Source: Geomobilimonas luticola (lineage in GTDB: Bacteria; Desulfobacterota; Desulfuromonadia; Geobacterales; Geobacteraceae). From it: a stretch of 64,000 nucleotides of DNA. The stretch covers positions 47,170-111,169 of the forward strand of contig NZ_JAHCVK010000008.1 of NCBI RefSeq assembly GCF_018476905.1. Reading direction: 5' to 3'. The translations under genes were made by a program, and so were the position numbers. This document shows positions 23,984 to 33,380 of this stretch, one piece after another. The notes under the pieces were generated by a model. That model was not told the origin of the DNA and ran no database searches. It worked only from the letters and a program-made list of their open reading frames with translations. The first letter of the stretch is position 1, and each line of letters begins with the position of its first letter.

Positions 23984-26632
23984 TTATGACCAACGCTCGT
24001 CGAGCAGTTGGAGAAAATCAATTGCTTGTGCAGTCCCGGGCCACATCGGTTCCTCGACGAAGGTAAGTTCACCCGACTCAGGGGTACCGTCCAGCCTCCA
24101 GTACCCTCCGCAGGCATGAAGAGGCCATGCCACATAGGTATAGCTGACTTCACCCACCACCACGCGGTCACCATCGTACATGCCATCGATGGCAACGCTC
24201 TGGGTACCCAGCTTGCGCGCCGTTTCAAAGGCCAACCGTATGAATCTCTGATCGATCGCACTCTGATCAAAATCCAGGAGGCCGCTTCCGCTCGCACGAA
24301 AATCATTGGGGCGGTTGTGGCGACGGAAAACGAAACAACGATTGCCGATGATGTTTGCGCGGGTGTCGAAGGCGTTGTCGGGCAAAAACTTCTGAAAAAG
24401 CACATACCCCTTATGGTATTCGTAGAAATAGGGACCAGGGTCAGGGGCAAAGCCGGTATTGAACAGGGAAGTAGCATGGGAGGAAATGGTGCTGTTTATC
24501 TGCTCCAGAGACCCATTCCGTTTTTCAAGCGAGAAGATCCCCTGGTTGAACAAACGGTGGATCCACCAGACGGCCTCATCGGCCGTATGGACGAGAATGA
24601 CGTTGACGGAGCTTGCACCGGTAGAGAGCTTCAGAACCAGCGGGTAGTTTGCCTCGGAACGGGCCCAGCGTATCGCCCGGTCTCTCTCGAACCATATCCA
24701 GGTTGTCGGCCGCGGAATAGTGTGCGCCTCGAACAGAAATTCCTGCGAGACCTTGTCATCGTAATGCCAACAGGTCTTCTGGCTCGGGAAAACGGGAATG
24801 GTCCACTCCCTCTCGATTACCGGCAAAATACGTCTTGCCACCTGAAAGTGGCCCCGCAGGTGGGCCCACCTCCACATGAAACCATGGACATTGCGCAGTT
24901 GCGCCATAAGGTCGGAAGACCAGACATCCACAACCTTCACTTCATGCCCTTGGGCCTCAAAATAATCGATCCAGTGGCGGGAAAAACTGTTTACCTGCTC
25001 GGGGTTGGCATGGGGGGTCCATTCATCGGGCTGGATGGCGATCGTATAACGTTTGGGGGCTTTGAAGGCAAGGCCTGCCGCATTCGCCAGTTCGCCCGTA
25101 CCCGGAAACAGCTTGCGATACGATTGCTCTACATCCTCGATGAAACTGTCCAGCGAAAATTCTTTCAGGGCCCGCTGTCGACCTGCTTCCGCCATTCGCC
25201 TGGCCAAAGCACGATCCGTGAGCAGATTCACCACCGAAGCCACAAGGGAATCCACATCATCGCGACCATGGACAAAACCGGTCTCCCCATGGACCAGGAC
25301 ACGCCCCGCATCTCCAACATCGCAGGCAACGGCAGGACAGCCAAAGTACTGGGCCTCCTGGAGCACATTGGGAAACCCTTCGCGCGACGAACAGAGAATG
25401 AGGGCATCGGCTGCGGACATGAGCGTGGGTATATCGGTTCGACGCCCCAACAGCAGAACGCAGTCATTTAGTCCCCTGCGTTCCAGCTCAGCCCGGACCT
25501 CTTCCTCCAATTGACCCATTCCCGCATGCAACACACGCAGGTTCGGTATCTTTTCACGGATCTTTTCGACGAGGTCTACGAAGAAGAGGGGCCGTTTTTC
25601 ATGGGCAAGGCGAAAGGCACCCAGCAGAACCGGCGTATCGGCGGCAAGGGAAAGTTCGGCCCGCAGTTGTTGCACATCCTGTTCGGTGGGAAGGGGGGTA
25701 GCGACAAAGTCCATCCCATTGTGAATCACGCTCACGCTCTCGACAGGTACCTCCAGCCACGCAGCATAGTCGACAGCACCCGCAACCGAGTTGGCCTGGA
25801 GAAAAACCCTGGGGTGGCGGGCCACCAGGCGGTACTGGTCCAAGAGCCAGGTCGGCCATTCATAATAGGGGAAATTGGGGGGACTCACATTGCGAAAGCC
25901 CATGATTACCCGTGGCACCCCGGCAAGAATAGCTCCCCACGCTCCCGCAATATTGCTTAAATCCATCCAGCACTGGACAACGTCCGGCTTCAGCTTGGCA
26001 AAGGCATACGCCAGGGCCTGCACCTGCTGGCGAAGCTCGGGAGGCAGCGCCCGGCAGAGCCGTTCCGCCTTTTCGAAAGGGAGATTCTCCCAAAAATCAT
26101 GGCCTAGACTCAGGTCCAACAGGGAAACGGGAACGCCAGCCTGCTCCAGAAACGGGGTATAATGATTTTCCGTCTCATCGGAAAGACAGTTGGTCAGCAC
26201 CTGCACATGATGCCCCCGCTCCATCTGACCTCGTGCCATGTAGACGCACTGGCGTTCCGCCCCCCCGGGACCGAGACCCCAGATGTAATGCACGATGCGC
26301 ATGGCCTGCCCCGTCCCGGCGGGGACATCTCCCCATGAAGGGGCGTAGGGACCGGGTGCATCGGCAAAACATTCGGTCGTTGAATACGTGGGGACATGCA
26401 TGGAGTAGAACAGGCTGGAATGGTCAGAAATTTGCGGATCACTGCCTGCCGAATCTCCCGACGGGATGGAACATACCAGCTGGAGCGTGCACGAGGGATT
26501 GAGGGGGGAAACGGTCGTACCGCTCAGTCTCGCGAGCACCTTGGCGATGTTTCGCCGGAAAAAGTCTCCGTCCCGCCGACAGACCGCCGTAGCTATTTTT
26601 TGGATGTACATGGGGGTTTTTTTCAGGTCCAT
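23984..26632 (-). CDS. glycosyltransferase family 4 fused to an ATP-grasp domain
   Basis: The 882-residue product has three parts. Residues 1-110 match nothing I recognise. Residues 111 to about 515 form a GT4 glycosyltransferase (MRIVHYIWGLGPGGAERQ; SSREGFPNVLQEAQYFG). Residues 530-880 form a RimK-like ATP-grasp domain (KTCWHYDDKVSQEF; YPLVLKLSTGASSVNV; FRRHNRPNDFRASGSG; VGEVSYTYV). GGAG lies before the ATG at 26632, but an in-frame ATG at 26302 with a purine-rich leader would start exactly at the GT4 domain and is a real alternative. ATP-grasp enzymes make carboxylate-amine or similar bonds, so the product may add a sugar and an amide-linked group. Confidence 0.83.
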   Translation of the reverse strand: MDLKKTPMYIQKIATAVCRRDGDFFRRNIAKVLARLSGTTVSPLNPSCTLQLVCSIPSGDSAGSDPQISDHSSLFYSMHVPTYSTTECFADAPGPYAPSWGDVPAGTGQAMRIVHYIWGLGPGGAERQCVYMARGQMERGHHVQVLTNCLSDETENHYTPFLEQAGVPVSLLDLSLGHDFWENLPFEKAERLCRALPPELRQQVQALAYAFAKLKPDVVQCWMDLSNIAGAWGAILAGVPRVIMGFRNVSPPNFPYYEWPTWLLDQYRLVARHPRVFLQANSVAGAVDYAAWLEVPVESVSVIHNGMDFVATPLPTEQDVQQLRAELSLAADTPVLLGAFRLAHEKRPLFFVDLVEKIREKIPNLRVLHAGMGQLEEEVRAELERRGLNDCVLLLGRRTDIPTLMSAADALILCSSREGFPNVLQEAQYFGCPAVACDVGDAGRVLVHGETGFVHGRDDVDSLVASVVNLLTDRALARRMAEAGRQRALKEFSLDSFIEDVEQSYRKLFPGTGELANAAGLAFKAPKRYTIAIQPDEWTPHANPEQVNSFSRHWIDYFEAQGHEVKVVDVWSSDLMAQLRNVHGFMWRWAHLRGHFQVARRILPVIEREWTIPVFPSQKTCWHYDDKVSQEFLFEAHTIPRPTTWIWFERDRAIRWARSEANYPLVLKLSTGASSVNVILVHTADEAVWWIHRLFNQGIFSLEKRNGSLEQINSTISSHATSLFNTGFAPDPGPYFYEYHKGYVLFQKFLPDNAFDTRANIIGNRCFVFRRHNRPNDFRASGSGLLDFDQSAIDQRFIRLAFETARKLGTQSVAIDGMYDGDRVVVGEVSYTYVAWPLHACGGYWRLDGTPESGELTFVEEPMWPGTAQAIDFLQLLDERWS

Positions 26633-26692
26633 CGAACCGCTCCGTTTTCAAAATGTTCAGTTTCCACGCCGCTCCATTCAAACATCGGGAAG

Positions 26693-27574
26693 TTACAGCA
26701 CATTCCCGAAAAAATTCTTGAGAACGACAAAAGATCGGGCGCCAATGCCGAGCAGCACTAGGGAAAAACCCGTAAAGACCAGCCAGGAGACGGGATTGGT
26801 AATCGTCCCGTAATAGAGCACGTCCTGATAGCACAATACCATGTGCGTTATGGGATTGGCCAACACGACCGGCTTGGCCCACGTCGGCACCATGTGCATC
26901 GAGTAGAAAATCGGCGTTGTGTACATTATCATCTGGGACGTGACCTGAATTATGTCTTTTGTGTCCCTGAAGAAGGGGGTTACGGAAGAAAACAAAAAAG
27001 AAATTCCGACCATTCCCACTATCTGCACAGCCACGAGAACAGGCCACAGCACCAGGGTCCACGGCAGATTCACCTGCTTGAAAAACATGAAGGTGATAAG
27101 CAGCGCCGTAGCAATCGTTTGAGTCAAAACAGCCGAGAATATGGCCTTGAGGGGTATTACCTCCACGGGGAACACCACCTGCTTCACCATGCTTGTTTCG
27201 TTGATGACCGCGTTCGGACTGCGGCCGAGAATCTCCTGAAAACTCATCCAGGAGAGGAGCCCCGACAGCAGGTAGATGGTGAAGTCGGCAGTCCCCTTTC
27301 CGGATGAAGGCCCCCTGATCTCAAAGACATAGGCAAAGACGAAGATGTAGAGGGAAATGATGAAAACCGGGTAGATGATAGCCCAAAGAGACCCGAGCCA
27401 TTGGCCGGCGTAACGGTCATGAATATCCCTCTTGGACATCTCCCACAACAATCCCCTGCGGCAAAAAACGGTACCCGCAACGCTGACGATGGCCTGCAGA
27501 TACACGACGGGATTCAGCTGGCGACCGATTAACCTGGCTATATTGTGCATACTATTCGCAGTTCCGTTGGACAT
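26693..27574 (-). CDS. wzm: ABC-2 type polysaccharide export permease
   Basis: The 293-residue integral membrane protein has six predicted helices, starting at about residue 60 (WLGSLWAIIYPVFIISLYIFV), with the ABC-2 export features LLSGLLSWMSFQEILGRS and the C-terminal PITHMVLCYQDVLYYG. It pairs with the ATP-binding protein encoded immediately upstream (two-base spacing) to move an undecaprenyl-linked polysaccharide across the inner membrane. Gene symbol by function and context. Confidence 0.88.
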   Translation of the reverse strand: MSNGTANSMHNIARLIGRQLNPVVYLQAIVSVAGTVFCRRGLLWEMSKRDIHDRYAGQWLGSLWAIIYPVFIISLYIFVFAYVFEIRGPSSGKGTADFTIYLLSGLLSWMSFQEILGRSPNAVINETSMVKQVVFPVEVIPLKAIFSAVLTQTIATALLITFMFFKQVNLPWTLVLWPVLVAVQIVGMVGISFLFSSVTPFFRDTKDIIQVTSQMIMYTTPIFYSMHMVPTWAKPVVLANPITHMVLCYQDVLYYGTITNPVSWLVFTGFSLVLLGIGARSFVVLKNFFGNVL

Positions 27575-27575
27575 A

Positions 27576-28832
27576 TCAGTACACCCGGGCCGAGAGGTGT
27601 TCGAATTCCGGGGCCATATTGACTATGCTTATGTCGTGCACCCGCAGGGGTGTTGTCACGCTGAAGCAGAGCGCATCGAGATGCATGTCCAGGGTTGCAC
27701 CATCGTCTATACAGCCAACGCTTGGCGACAAGAAGAACGTCCCCTTGGCCAACCACATGGTACAGGGGAGCTTGAACTCCAGAACCTCTCCCGATTTGCA
27801 CGGAGGAAGGGGGATGCGCGCACCAAAGGTGTCGACCCCGAATACGTCCACACCACGCACGTCCCTCACCAGAAAGCCCACGGTCGGCTCCTGGATGTCC
27901 CGATCAAAGCGGGCACGGATCGTTACGGTGAATTTCTGCCCCGAAACCAGGGTGTTGACCAGACGCCCCTCCTCATTCTCAAGGGAGTAGGCGATGAGTT
28001 CCGCCCCCTTTTGCGTTCCGGTCCGGGTCGCCTGGGGGGATGGCGTGGCGGCAACCTCTTCCTCGCCACCGATTGCCGCCATTATGGGCGCATCCGGCGC
28101 GGTGCCGTTGCCGAGCAGCATCTGGTAATAGACACGTGAGACGTCAGCGGCGTTATCATCCATGAGGACCTGTCCCCGCTGAAGCAGCACTGCCCGGTCA
28201 CAAAAGGAAGCGACCGTATTCATGTCGTGGGACACCAGCAGGACAGCGCACCCTCTGCGACGAAACTGCTGCATTTTCTCGAAGCACTTCCGCTGGAACT
28301 TGGCATCCCCGACCCCCAGTGCCTCGTCCACGATAAGGATATCCGGATCGATATGCACGGCCGTGGCGAAGGTCAATCGCGCCTGCATGCCGGAAGAGTA
28401 GGTTTTGAACGGCCGGTCAATGAACTCCTCCAGCTCGCTGAATTCGATGATTGATGCGAGCTTCTTCTCGATTTCCTTGCGGGTCATGCCGAGACACAAC
28501 CCACCGGTAATGACGTTCTGCCGACCGGTATACTCCGGCCGAAAGCCGGTCCCCAATTCCAGGATGGCCGAGATACGGCCATTGACTTCCACGTTGCCGG
28601 AGGTCTTGTCCAGGGTGCCGGCGATGATGCGCAACAGGGTGCTCTTGCCAGCCCCGTTACGCCCCATGATACCCACTGCCTCCCCTTTGCGAACGTCGAA
28701 ACTGACCCTGTCCAGAGCGACAAACTCCTGAGGCGGCTGGCCGATGAACTCCTTGAAGAGCTCCCGGGGAGACGTATACAGCTTGAAAGCCTTTGTGAGA
28801 TCGCGCACCGATATGGCGTTAAATGAATTCAT
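27576..28832 (-). CDS. wzt: polysaccharide ABC transporter ATPase with Wzt C-terminal domain
   Basis: The 418-residue protein has an N-terminal ABC domain with Walker A GRNGAGKST, the Wzt/TagH-type signature TYSSGMQARL and Walker B ILIVDEALGVGD. After residue 250 a linker leads to a beta-sandwich C-terminal domain (FTVTIRARFDRDIQEPTVGFLVRD; FLSPSVGCIDD) of the Wzt_C type. In E. coli O9a this domain binds the modified non-reducing end of the finished glycan, so its presence predicts a chain-capping step before export. Confidence 0.9.
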   Translation of the reverse strand: MNSFNAISVRDLTKAFKLYTSPRELFKEFIGQPPQEFVALDRVSFDVRKGEAVGIMGRNGAGKSTLLRIIAGTLDKTSGNVEVNGRISAILELGTGFRPEYTGRQNVITGGLCLGMTRKEIEKKLASIIEFSELEEFIDRPFKTYSSGMQARLTFATAVHIDPDILIVDEALGVGDAKFQRKCFEKMQQFRRRGCAVLLVSHDMNTVASFCDRAVLLQRGQVLMDDNAADVSRVYYQMLLGNGTAPDAPIMAAIGGEEEVAATPSPQATRTGTQKGAELIAYSLENEEGRLVNTLVSGQKFTVTIRARFDRDIQEPTVGFLVRDVRGVDVFGVDTFGARIPLPPCKSGEVLEFKLPCTMWLAKGTFFLSPSVGCIDDGATLDMHLDALCFSVTTPLRVHDISIVNMAPEFEHLSARVY

Positions 28833-29176
28833 ACTGTTTCCGTTAAATTTCCATGCCGCAGTAAGAAATAGTCGGCATCATGCACCTCTTAAGGCAAAAC
28901 GGGGAGGTATGCCGCCTGCCGTTGTCTCCCCGGAAGCTTGATGCCAAAGGTCGGCGGATGAAACAGCGACATGACAGTCGCACGAAAATTATGGTCCACC
29001 GTAGCTGCGAAGCTGATGCCGGCAGGCAAAAGAAGCGCGGGACACCGAGAGGGCGAAGCATGGAAGAGGACCGCCCCCGGCAACTGCAGAAAGAATCGCC
29101 GCAGGAAGACACCGATCTGACATGGTTTACGTAATCAACGTCCGGGACGGTCCGAATGACATCGCCACTTGTCAAC
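28833..29176. other. 344-base gap upstream of wzt, no convincing gene
   Basis: No reading frame here has both a ribosome binding site and protein-like content. The visible structure is an inverted repeat ATGCCG/CGGCAT (28853-28878) and a GGGGAG/CTCCCC pair (28901-28931), both within 100 bases of the wzt start. The gap probably contains the promoter and leader of the minus-strand wzt-to-PHPT transcription unit, but no clear -35/-10 pair was found. I saw no ops/JUMPstart sequence. Confidence 0.4.
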
Positions 29177-30187
29177 TCATACGCCGTAATACTCCCTGTA
29201 CCACTCAACAAACCGCCCGAGTCCCTCCTCGATGGAGGTCGTCGGCTTGAACCCCACATCCCGCATCAGGTCATCCACATCGGCACAGGTGGCAGGGACG
29301 TCCCCCGCCTGCATGGGGAGGAGGTTCTTTACGGCTTTCTTCCCCAGGTTCTCTTCCAAGACCTCGATGAAGCGCATGAGTTCCACTGGCCGGTTGTTAC
29401 CGATGTTGTAGATCCGGTACGGGGCATAGCTCGTCCCCGGGTCGGGCCGGTCGCCGCTCCAGGACGGATCCGAAGAGGGGATTCGCTCCATGGTCCGCAT
29501 CACCCCTTCTACCACGTCATCGACATAGGTGAAATCCCGCTGCATTTTCCCGTCATTGAAGACATCGATCGGTTCCCCCGCCAGGATTGCCCTGGTAAAG
29601 GAGTAATAGGCCATATCCGGCCGTCCCCAGGGACCATACACCGTGAAGAAGCGCAGCCCGGTGACGGGCAGGCCGTAGAGGCTTGCATAGGAGTGGGCCA
29701 TCAACTCGTTTGCCTTTTTGGTGGCCGCATAGAGGGAAACGGGATGATCCACGTTGTGATGAACGGAAAAGGGGATACGGGTGTTGGCGCCATAAACGGA
29801 ACTGGAGGATGCGAAGACGAGATGCCGGACCTGGTGGTGACGGCACCCCTCCAGGACGGTGAGAAAGCCGGCAAGGTTGCTGTCGGCATAAGCGTAGGGA
29901 TTCTTGAGGGAGTAACGGACGCCGGCCTGGGCGGCAAGGTGGACGACCACCTGGAATTCTCCGTCAGCGAAGAGGCGGTCCATGGCCTCCTGATCGGCCA
30001 GGTCTCCCCTGACAAACCGGAAACGGGGGTTCCCTTCCAGTTGCCGCAAGCGAGCCAACTTGAGATTGACGTCGTAATAATCGTTGAGGCTGTCCAGTCC
30101 GGTCACCTCCCGGCCTTGCGCCAGCAGGCGTTTCACAAGGTGAAAACCGATGAATCCCGCCGCGCCGGTGACCAGTACCTTTCCCAT
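29177..30187 (-). CDS. NAD-dependent epimerase, UDP-glucuronate 4-epimerase (CapI) type
   Basis: Extended SDR enzyme of 336 residues with the nucleotide-binding [19 protein letters not shown], the [14 protein letters not shown] segment typical of CapI-type epimerases, catalytic YAATKKAN (YxxxK) and [17 protein letters not shown]. It most likely interconverts UDP-glucuronate and UDP-galacturonate for surface glycan synthesis. The start at MGKVLV fits the family N-terminus. It is followed upstream by fcl and gmd on the same strand with almost no spacing. Confidence 0.87.
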   Translation of the reverse strand: MGKVLVTGAAGFIGFHLVKRLLAQGREVTGLDSLNDYYDVNLKLARLRQLEGNPRFRFVRGDLADQEAMDRLFADGEFQVVVHLAAQAGVRYSLKNPYAYADSNLAGFLTVLEGCRHHQVRHLVFASSSSVYGANTRIPFSVHHNVDHPVSLYAATKKANELMAHSYASLYGLPVTGLRFFTVYGPWGRPDMAYYSFTRAILAGEPIDVFNDGKMQRDFTYVDDVVEGVMRTMERIPSSDPSWSGDRPDPGTSYAPYRIYNIGNNRPVELMRFIEVLEENLGKKAVKNLLPMQAGDVPATCADVDDLMRDVGFKPTTSIEEGLGRFVEWYREYYGV

Positions 30188-30188
30188 C

Positions 30189-31154
30189 CTACCTCCCCTC
30201 CTCTTGGAGATACCACTCGTAGGTGGTGCGTATTCCTTCCTTAAGCCCCAGTCGGTGCCGCCAACCGAGTCCGTGCAGGCGCGACACATCCGACAGCTTG
30301 CGGGGGGTACCGTCCGGTTTGCCCGTATCGAAGACCAGCTCCCCCTCGAAACCGACGATCTCCCGGATCAGAAGCGCCAGTTCCTTGATGCTGATCTCTT
30401 CGCCGCTGCCGATGTTCACGAAACCGGGTGAGGAGTGAGGAGCGAGGAGTGAAGTGGTTGTGTCGGGGGGAAGGTTCATCAGGAAGACGCAGGCGTCGGC
30501 CACGTCGTCGACGTGGACGAATTCCCTGAGCGGCGAGCCGCTTCCCCAGACCACAACCCTGTCCGCGCCAGCGACCTTGGCATCGTGAAACTTCCTGAGC
30601 AGGGCGGGGAGAACATGGGACGTCTCCAGGTCGAAATTGTCGTGAGGCCCATAGAGATTGGTCGGCATGGCAGAGATGAAGGTAGTGCCGTACTGGCGAT
30701 TGTAGGATCTGCACATGGTGATGCCGGCGATCTTGGCAACCGCATAGGCATCGTTGGTCGGCTCCAGCGGACCGGTCAGAAGATACTCTTCCTTTATGGG
30801 CTGGGGGGCAAGCTTGGGGTAGATGCAGGTGCTGCCGAGAAAGAGGAGTTTCCTGACGCCGCTTTTCCACGCCTGGTGGATGACGTTGGTCTGGATCATC
30901 AGGTTGTCGTAGATGAACTCCGCCGGGTAGCTGTTGTTGGCGACAATCCCTCCGACCCTGGCGGCAGCGAGGAAGACGTATTCCGGTCGCTCCTCCTCGA
31001 AGAACCGGGCCACGGCCGACTGGTCCCTAAGGTCGAGCTCGCTGCTCGTCCGGAGGATGAGATTGGTAAATCCATCCCCCCGGAGCTTCCTCTCGATGGC
31101 CGAACCGACCAGTCCCCGGTGGCCGGCTACGTAAATCCGCGCCGGCTTATCCAT
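30189..31154 (-). CDS. fcl: GDP-L-fucose synthase
   Basis: Epimerises and reduces GDP-4-keto-6-deoxy-mannose to GDP-L-fucose. The 321-residue SDR has [18 protein letters not shown] at the N-terminus, [16 protein letters not shown], the catalytic YAVAK motif and [22 protein letters not shown], all characteristic of Fcl/WcaG. The ATG at 31154 overlaps the end of gmd, which makes its substrate. Confidence 0.93.
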   Translation of the reverse strand: MDKPARIYVAGHRGLVGSAIERKLRGDGFTNLILRTSSELDLRDQSAVARFFEEERPEYVFLAAARVGGIVANNSYPAEFIYDNLMIQTNVIHQAWKSGVRKLLFLGSTCIYPKLAPQPIKEEYLLTGPLEPTNDAYAVAKIAGITMCRSYNRQYGTTFISAMPTNLYGPHDNFDLETSHVLPALLRKFHDAKVAGADRVVVWGSGSPLREFVHVDDVADACVFLMNLPPDTTTSLLAPHSSPGFVNIGSGEEISIKELALLIREIVGFEGELVFDTGKPDGTPRKLSDVSRLHGLGWRHRLGLKEGIRTTYEWYLQEEGR

Positions 31155-32196
31155 TGGCCCGCTTGTCCCGTTCCGCCAGGGCGAGGTCCGCATCCACCAT
31201 CATGTTCACCAGGGCGTCGAAGTCCACCTTCGGATCCCATCCCAGCTTCGTTTTCGCCTTGGTCGGGTCCCCCAGCAGGAGATCCACCTCGGCGGGACGG
31301 AAATATTTCGGGTCGATCTCGATGAGCACCCTGCCGGTCCGGGCATCAATACCCTTCTCCTGGACACCGTGTCCTTGCCACGCCAGAGGCATGTCGAGCC
31401 GGGCAAAGACCCGCTCGGCGAACTCCCGGACCGACCAGGTCTCGCCGGTGGCTACGACATAGTCATCGGGCTCCTGCTGCTGCAGCATAAGCCACATCGC
31501 CTCCACGTAATCGCCGGCAAAGCCCCAGTCCCGCTTGGCGTCCAGGTTCCCCAGGTAGAGACGGTCCTGCAGGCCGGTCTTGATCCGGCCCGCCGCACGG
31601 GTTATCTTGCGGGTGACGAAAGTTTCGCCGCGCCGGGGGGATTCATGGTTGAAGAGGATGCCGTTGCAGGCGAACATGTTGTAGCTTTCCCGGTAATTCA
31701 TGGTGATGTAGAAGGCGTAGGCCTTGGCGCAGGCGTAGGGGGAGCGGGGGTAGAACGGGGTGGTCTCCTTCTGGGGGGTTTCCACCACCTTGCCGTAAAG
31801 CTCGGAAGAGGAGGCCTGGTAGAACTTGGTGTTCAGCTCCGTCTCCCGGATCGCCTCCAGTATGCGCACCGCCCCGAGGGCGTCCACCTCACCCGTGTAC
31901 TCGGGGACGTCAAAGGAGACCCGCACATGGCTCTGGGCGCCCAGGTTGTAGATCTCATCCGGCCGCACGTCCCGCAGCACCTTGTTGAGGGAGCTGGCGT
32001 CGTTCAGGTCGCCGTAGTGGAGGAACATCCGGACATCCGCTTCGTGGGGGTCGTGGTAGATATGGTTGATCCGGCCGGTATTGAAGGAGGAAGAGCGGCG
32101 GATGATGCCGTGCACTTCGTACCCCTTCTGAATGAGCAGTTCCGCCAGGTACGAACCGTCCTGGCCGGTTATACCGGTTATCAGTGCTTTTTTCAT
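31147..32196 (-). CDS. gmd: GDP-mannose 4,6-dehydratase
   Basis: Makes GDP-4-keto-6-deoxy-D-mannose, the precursor of GDP-fucose and GDP-rhamnose. The 349-residue SDR has [35 protein letters not shown] with the catalytic Ser/Glu, [14 protein letters not shown] with YxxxK, and [20 protein letters not shown]. Two adjacent ATG codons are possible; the second (32196) has the better spacing to AGAGAGGA. It is the first gene of the gmd-fcl-epimerase set. Confidence 0.95.
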   Translation of the reverse strand: MKKALITGITGQDGSYLAELLIQKGYEVHGIIRRSSSFNTGRINHIYHDPHEADVRMFLHYGDLNDASSLNKVLRDVRPDEIYNLGAQSHVRVSFDVPEYTGEVDALGAVRILEAIRETELNTKFYQASSSELYGKVVETPQKETTPFYPRSPYACAKAYAFYITMNYRESYNMFACNGILFNHESPRRGETFVTRKITRAAGRIKTGLQDRLYLGNLDAKRDWGFAGDYVEAMWLMLQQQEPDDYVVATGETWSVREFAERVFARLDMPLAWQGHGVQEKGIDARTGRVLIEIDPKYFRPAEVDLLLGDPTKAKTKLGWDPKVDFDALVNMMVDADLALAERDKRANG

Positions 32197-32213
32197 CATC
32201 AGTCCTCTCTCTC

Positions 32214-32260
32214 CCCCACCCAACCGTCCCCCACTGGGGGAGGCAGGAGGGGGGAAGCGT
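32214..32260. repeat. GC-rich hairpin between waaC-like gene and gmd
   Basis: The gap contains CCCACCCAACCGTCCCCCAC followed by TGGGGGAGGCAGGAGGGGGG, forming a CCCCC/GGGGG hairpin. The base pattern resembles a decayed form of the triple-hairpin repeats that flank lpxK, but too few positions match for a firm family assignment. Confidence 0.4.
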
Positions 32261-32317
32261 AAACCGAAGTAGGATACACTACGGGGACTGTTTATTCAAT
32301 CTAATTGTAGGCGAGAA

Positions 32318-33379
32318 TCAGGCCAGCGGGGCAGGAACAGCGGACAGCAGTCGTTCGATCTCTTTCAGCAGAGCGGCGGACCGGATGCTCTCCCGGCATT
32401 TCTGGTCGTCGTCGCATTTTGTGCGGAAACATTTGGTGCAATGGAGAGGGGCCTGGACGATACCGTGCCCGTTCCCCCGCGGTCCGCTCCGACGGCCATC
32501 CGAAGCCCGGTAGAAGGAAACCGTCGGGGTTCCGACCGCGGCAGCCAGATGTGTCGGTCCCGTATCCCCGCCGACCACCAGATCCACTTTCTTCAGCAGG
32601 GCAATCAGCCCCTTCAGGGGGTAACGGTCGATCACCCGGGCTCCATTGCCGATCGCCGCGACCAGACGCATTACCACCTGCCGCTCCTCCTCGTTCCCCC
32701 AGGAAAAGAGGATGGAGGATGCGGGAAACCGTTCGAGAACCGCCCGCCCCAGTTCGATCCAGCCGTTTTCCGTCCAGAACTTGGTCTGCCACGTCGTCCC
32801 GTAGTGGAACAGGAACACCAGCCCGTCGTCCAGGGTGGCAAGGAGGGCATCAGCCGCACTGTCATCATCGGGGGAGGTGACGATGTCCGTCGCCAGCTCC
32901 ATGCCAGCGAAATCCTTGCCGAAGGGGACACTCACCAGCCGCAGGTACTGGTCGGTCACATGGTGGTCCGTACGCCGAATCGGCACCTGGCGCGTGGTGA
33001 AGAAGAGATTCGCCTTTTCCTGGAGGACCTCCGCGTCAAAGCCGATGACCTGTTCCGCTCCACTCAGCCAGTCGACCAGCCCGCTCTTCAGGTTCCCCTG
33101 GATGTCGAACACCAGATCGTACGACCGCTCCCGCAGCGCGGCCTTAAGGTCTCCGATCTCCCGGCGGGTCTGCCTGGCCAGCGGCTGCCTGCGCCAGACC
33201 TTGGTCCGCACGACATGCAGCCTGGCGATGAGCGGGTTACCGGCCAGAATCTCATTGAACTGCTCCTCCACCACCCAGTCAATCTCTATCCCGGGCGATA
33301 CCCGGTGCAGGTAGTCAAGCACCGGCAGGGCGTGAATGATATCGCCCAAGGCAGACATTTTGACGATGAGGACTCTCAT
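32318..33379 (-). CDS. waaC: lipopolysaccharide heptosyltransferase I-like (GT9)
   Basis: The 353-residue GT9 enzyme begins MRVLIVKMSALGDIIHALPV, the heptosyltransferase I signature, and contains FHYGTTWQTKFWTENGWIELG and the C-terminal VVGGDTGPTHLAAAVGTPTVSFY donor site. WaaC adds the first heptose to Kdo of the LPS inner core using ADP-heptose. The start lies one base after the stop of the next GT9 gene upstream, consistent with a core operon. Confidence 0.85.
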   Translation of the reverse strand: MRVLIVKMSALGDIIHALPVLDYLHRVSPGIEIDWVVEEQFNEILAGNPLIARLHVVRTKVWRRQPLARQTRREIGDLKAALRERSYDLVFDIQGNLKSGLVDWLSGAEQVIGFDAEVLQEKANLFFTTRQVPIRRTDHHVTDQYLRLVSVPFGKDFAGMELATDIVTSPDDDSAADALLATLDDGLVFLFHYGTTWQTKFWTENGWIELGRAVLERFPASSILFSWGNEEERQVVMRLVAAIGNGARVIDRYPLKGLIALLKKVDLVVGGDTGPTHLAAAVGTPTVSFYRASDGRRSGPRGNGHGIVQAPLHCTKCFRTKCDDDQKCRESIRSAALLKEIERLLSAVPAPLA

Positions 33380-33380
33380 C

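Noticed and set aside
28880..29134. 84-residue plus-strand frame in the gap upstream of wzt
   Set aside because: Very basic, no ribosome binding site, orientation opposite to all neighbours, no recognisable domain.
12055..32196. Wzx/Wzy-dependent O-antigen pathway
   Set aside because: No flippase (Wzx) or chain-length regulator (Wzz) gene is present; the Wzm/Wzt pair indicates the ABC-dependent route.
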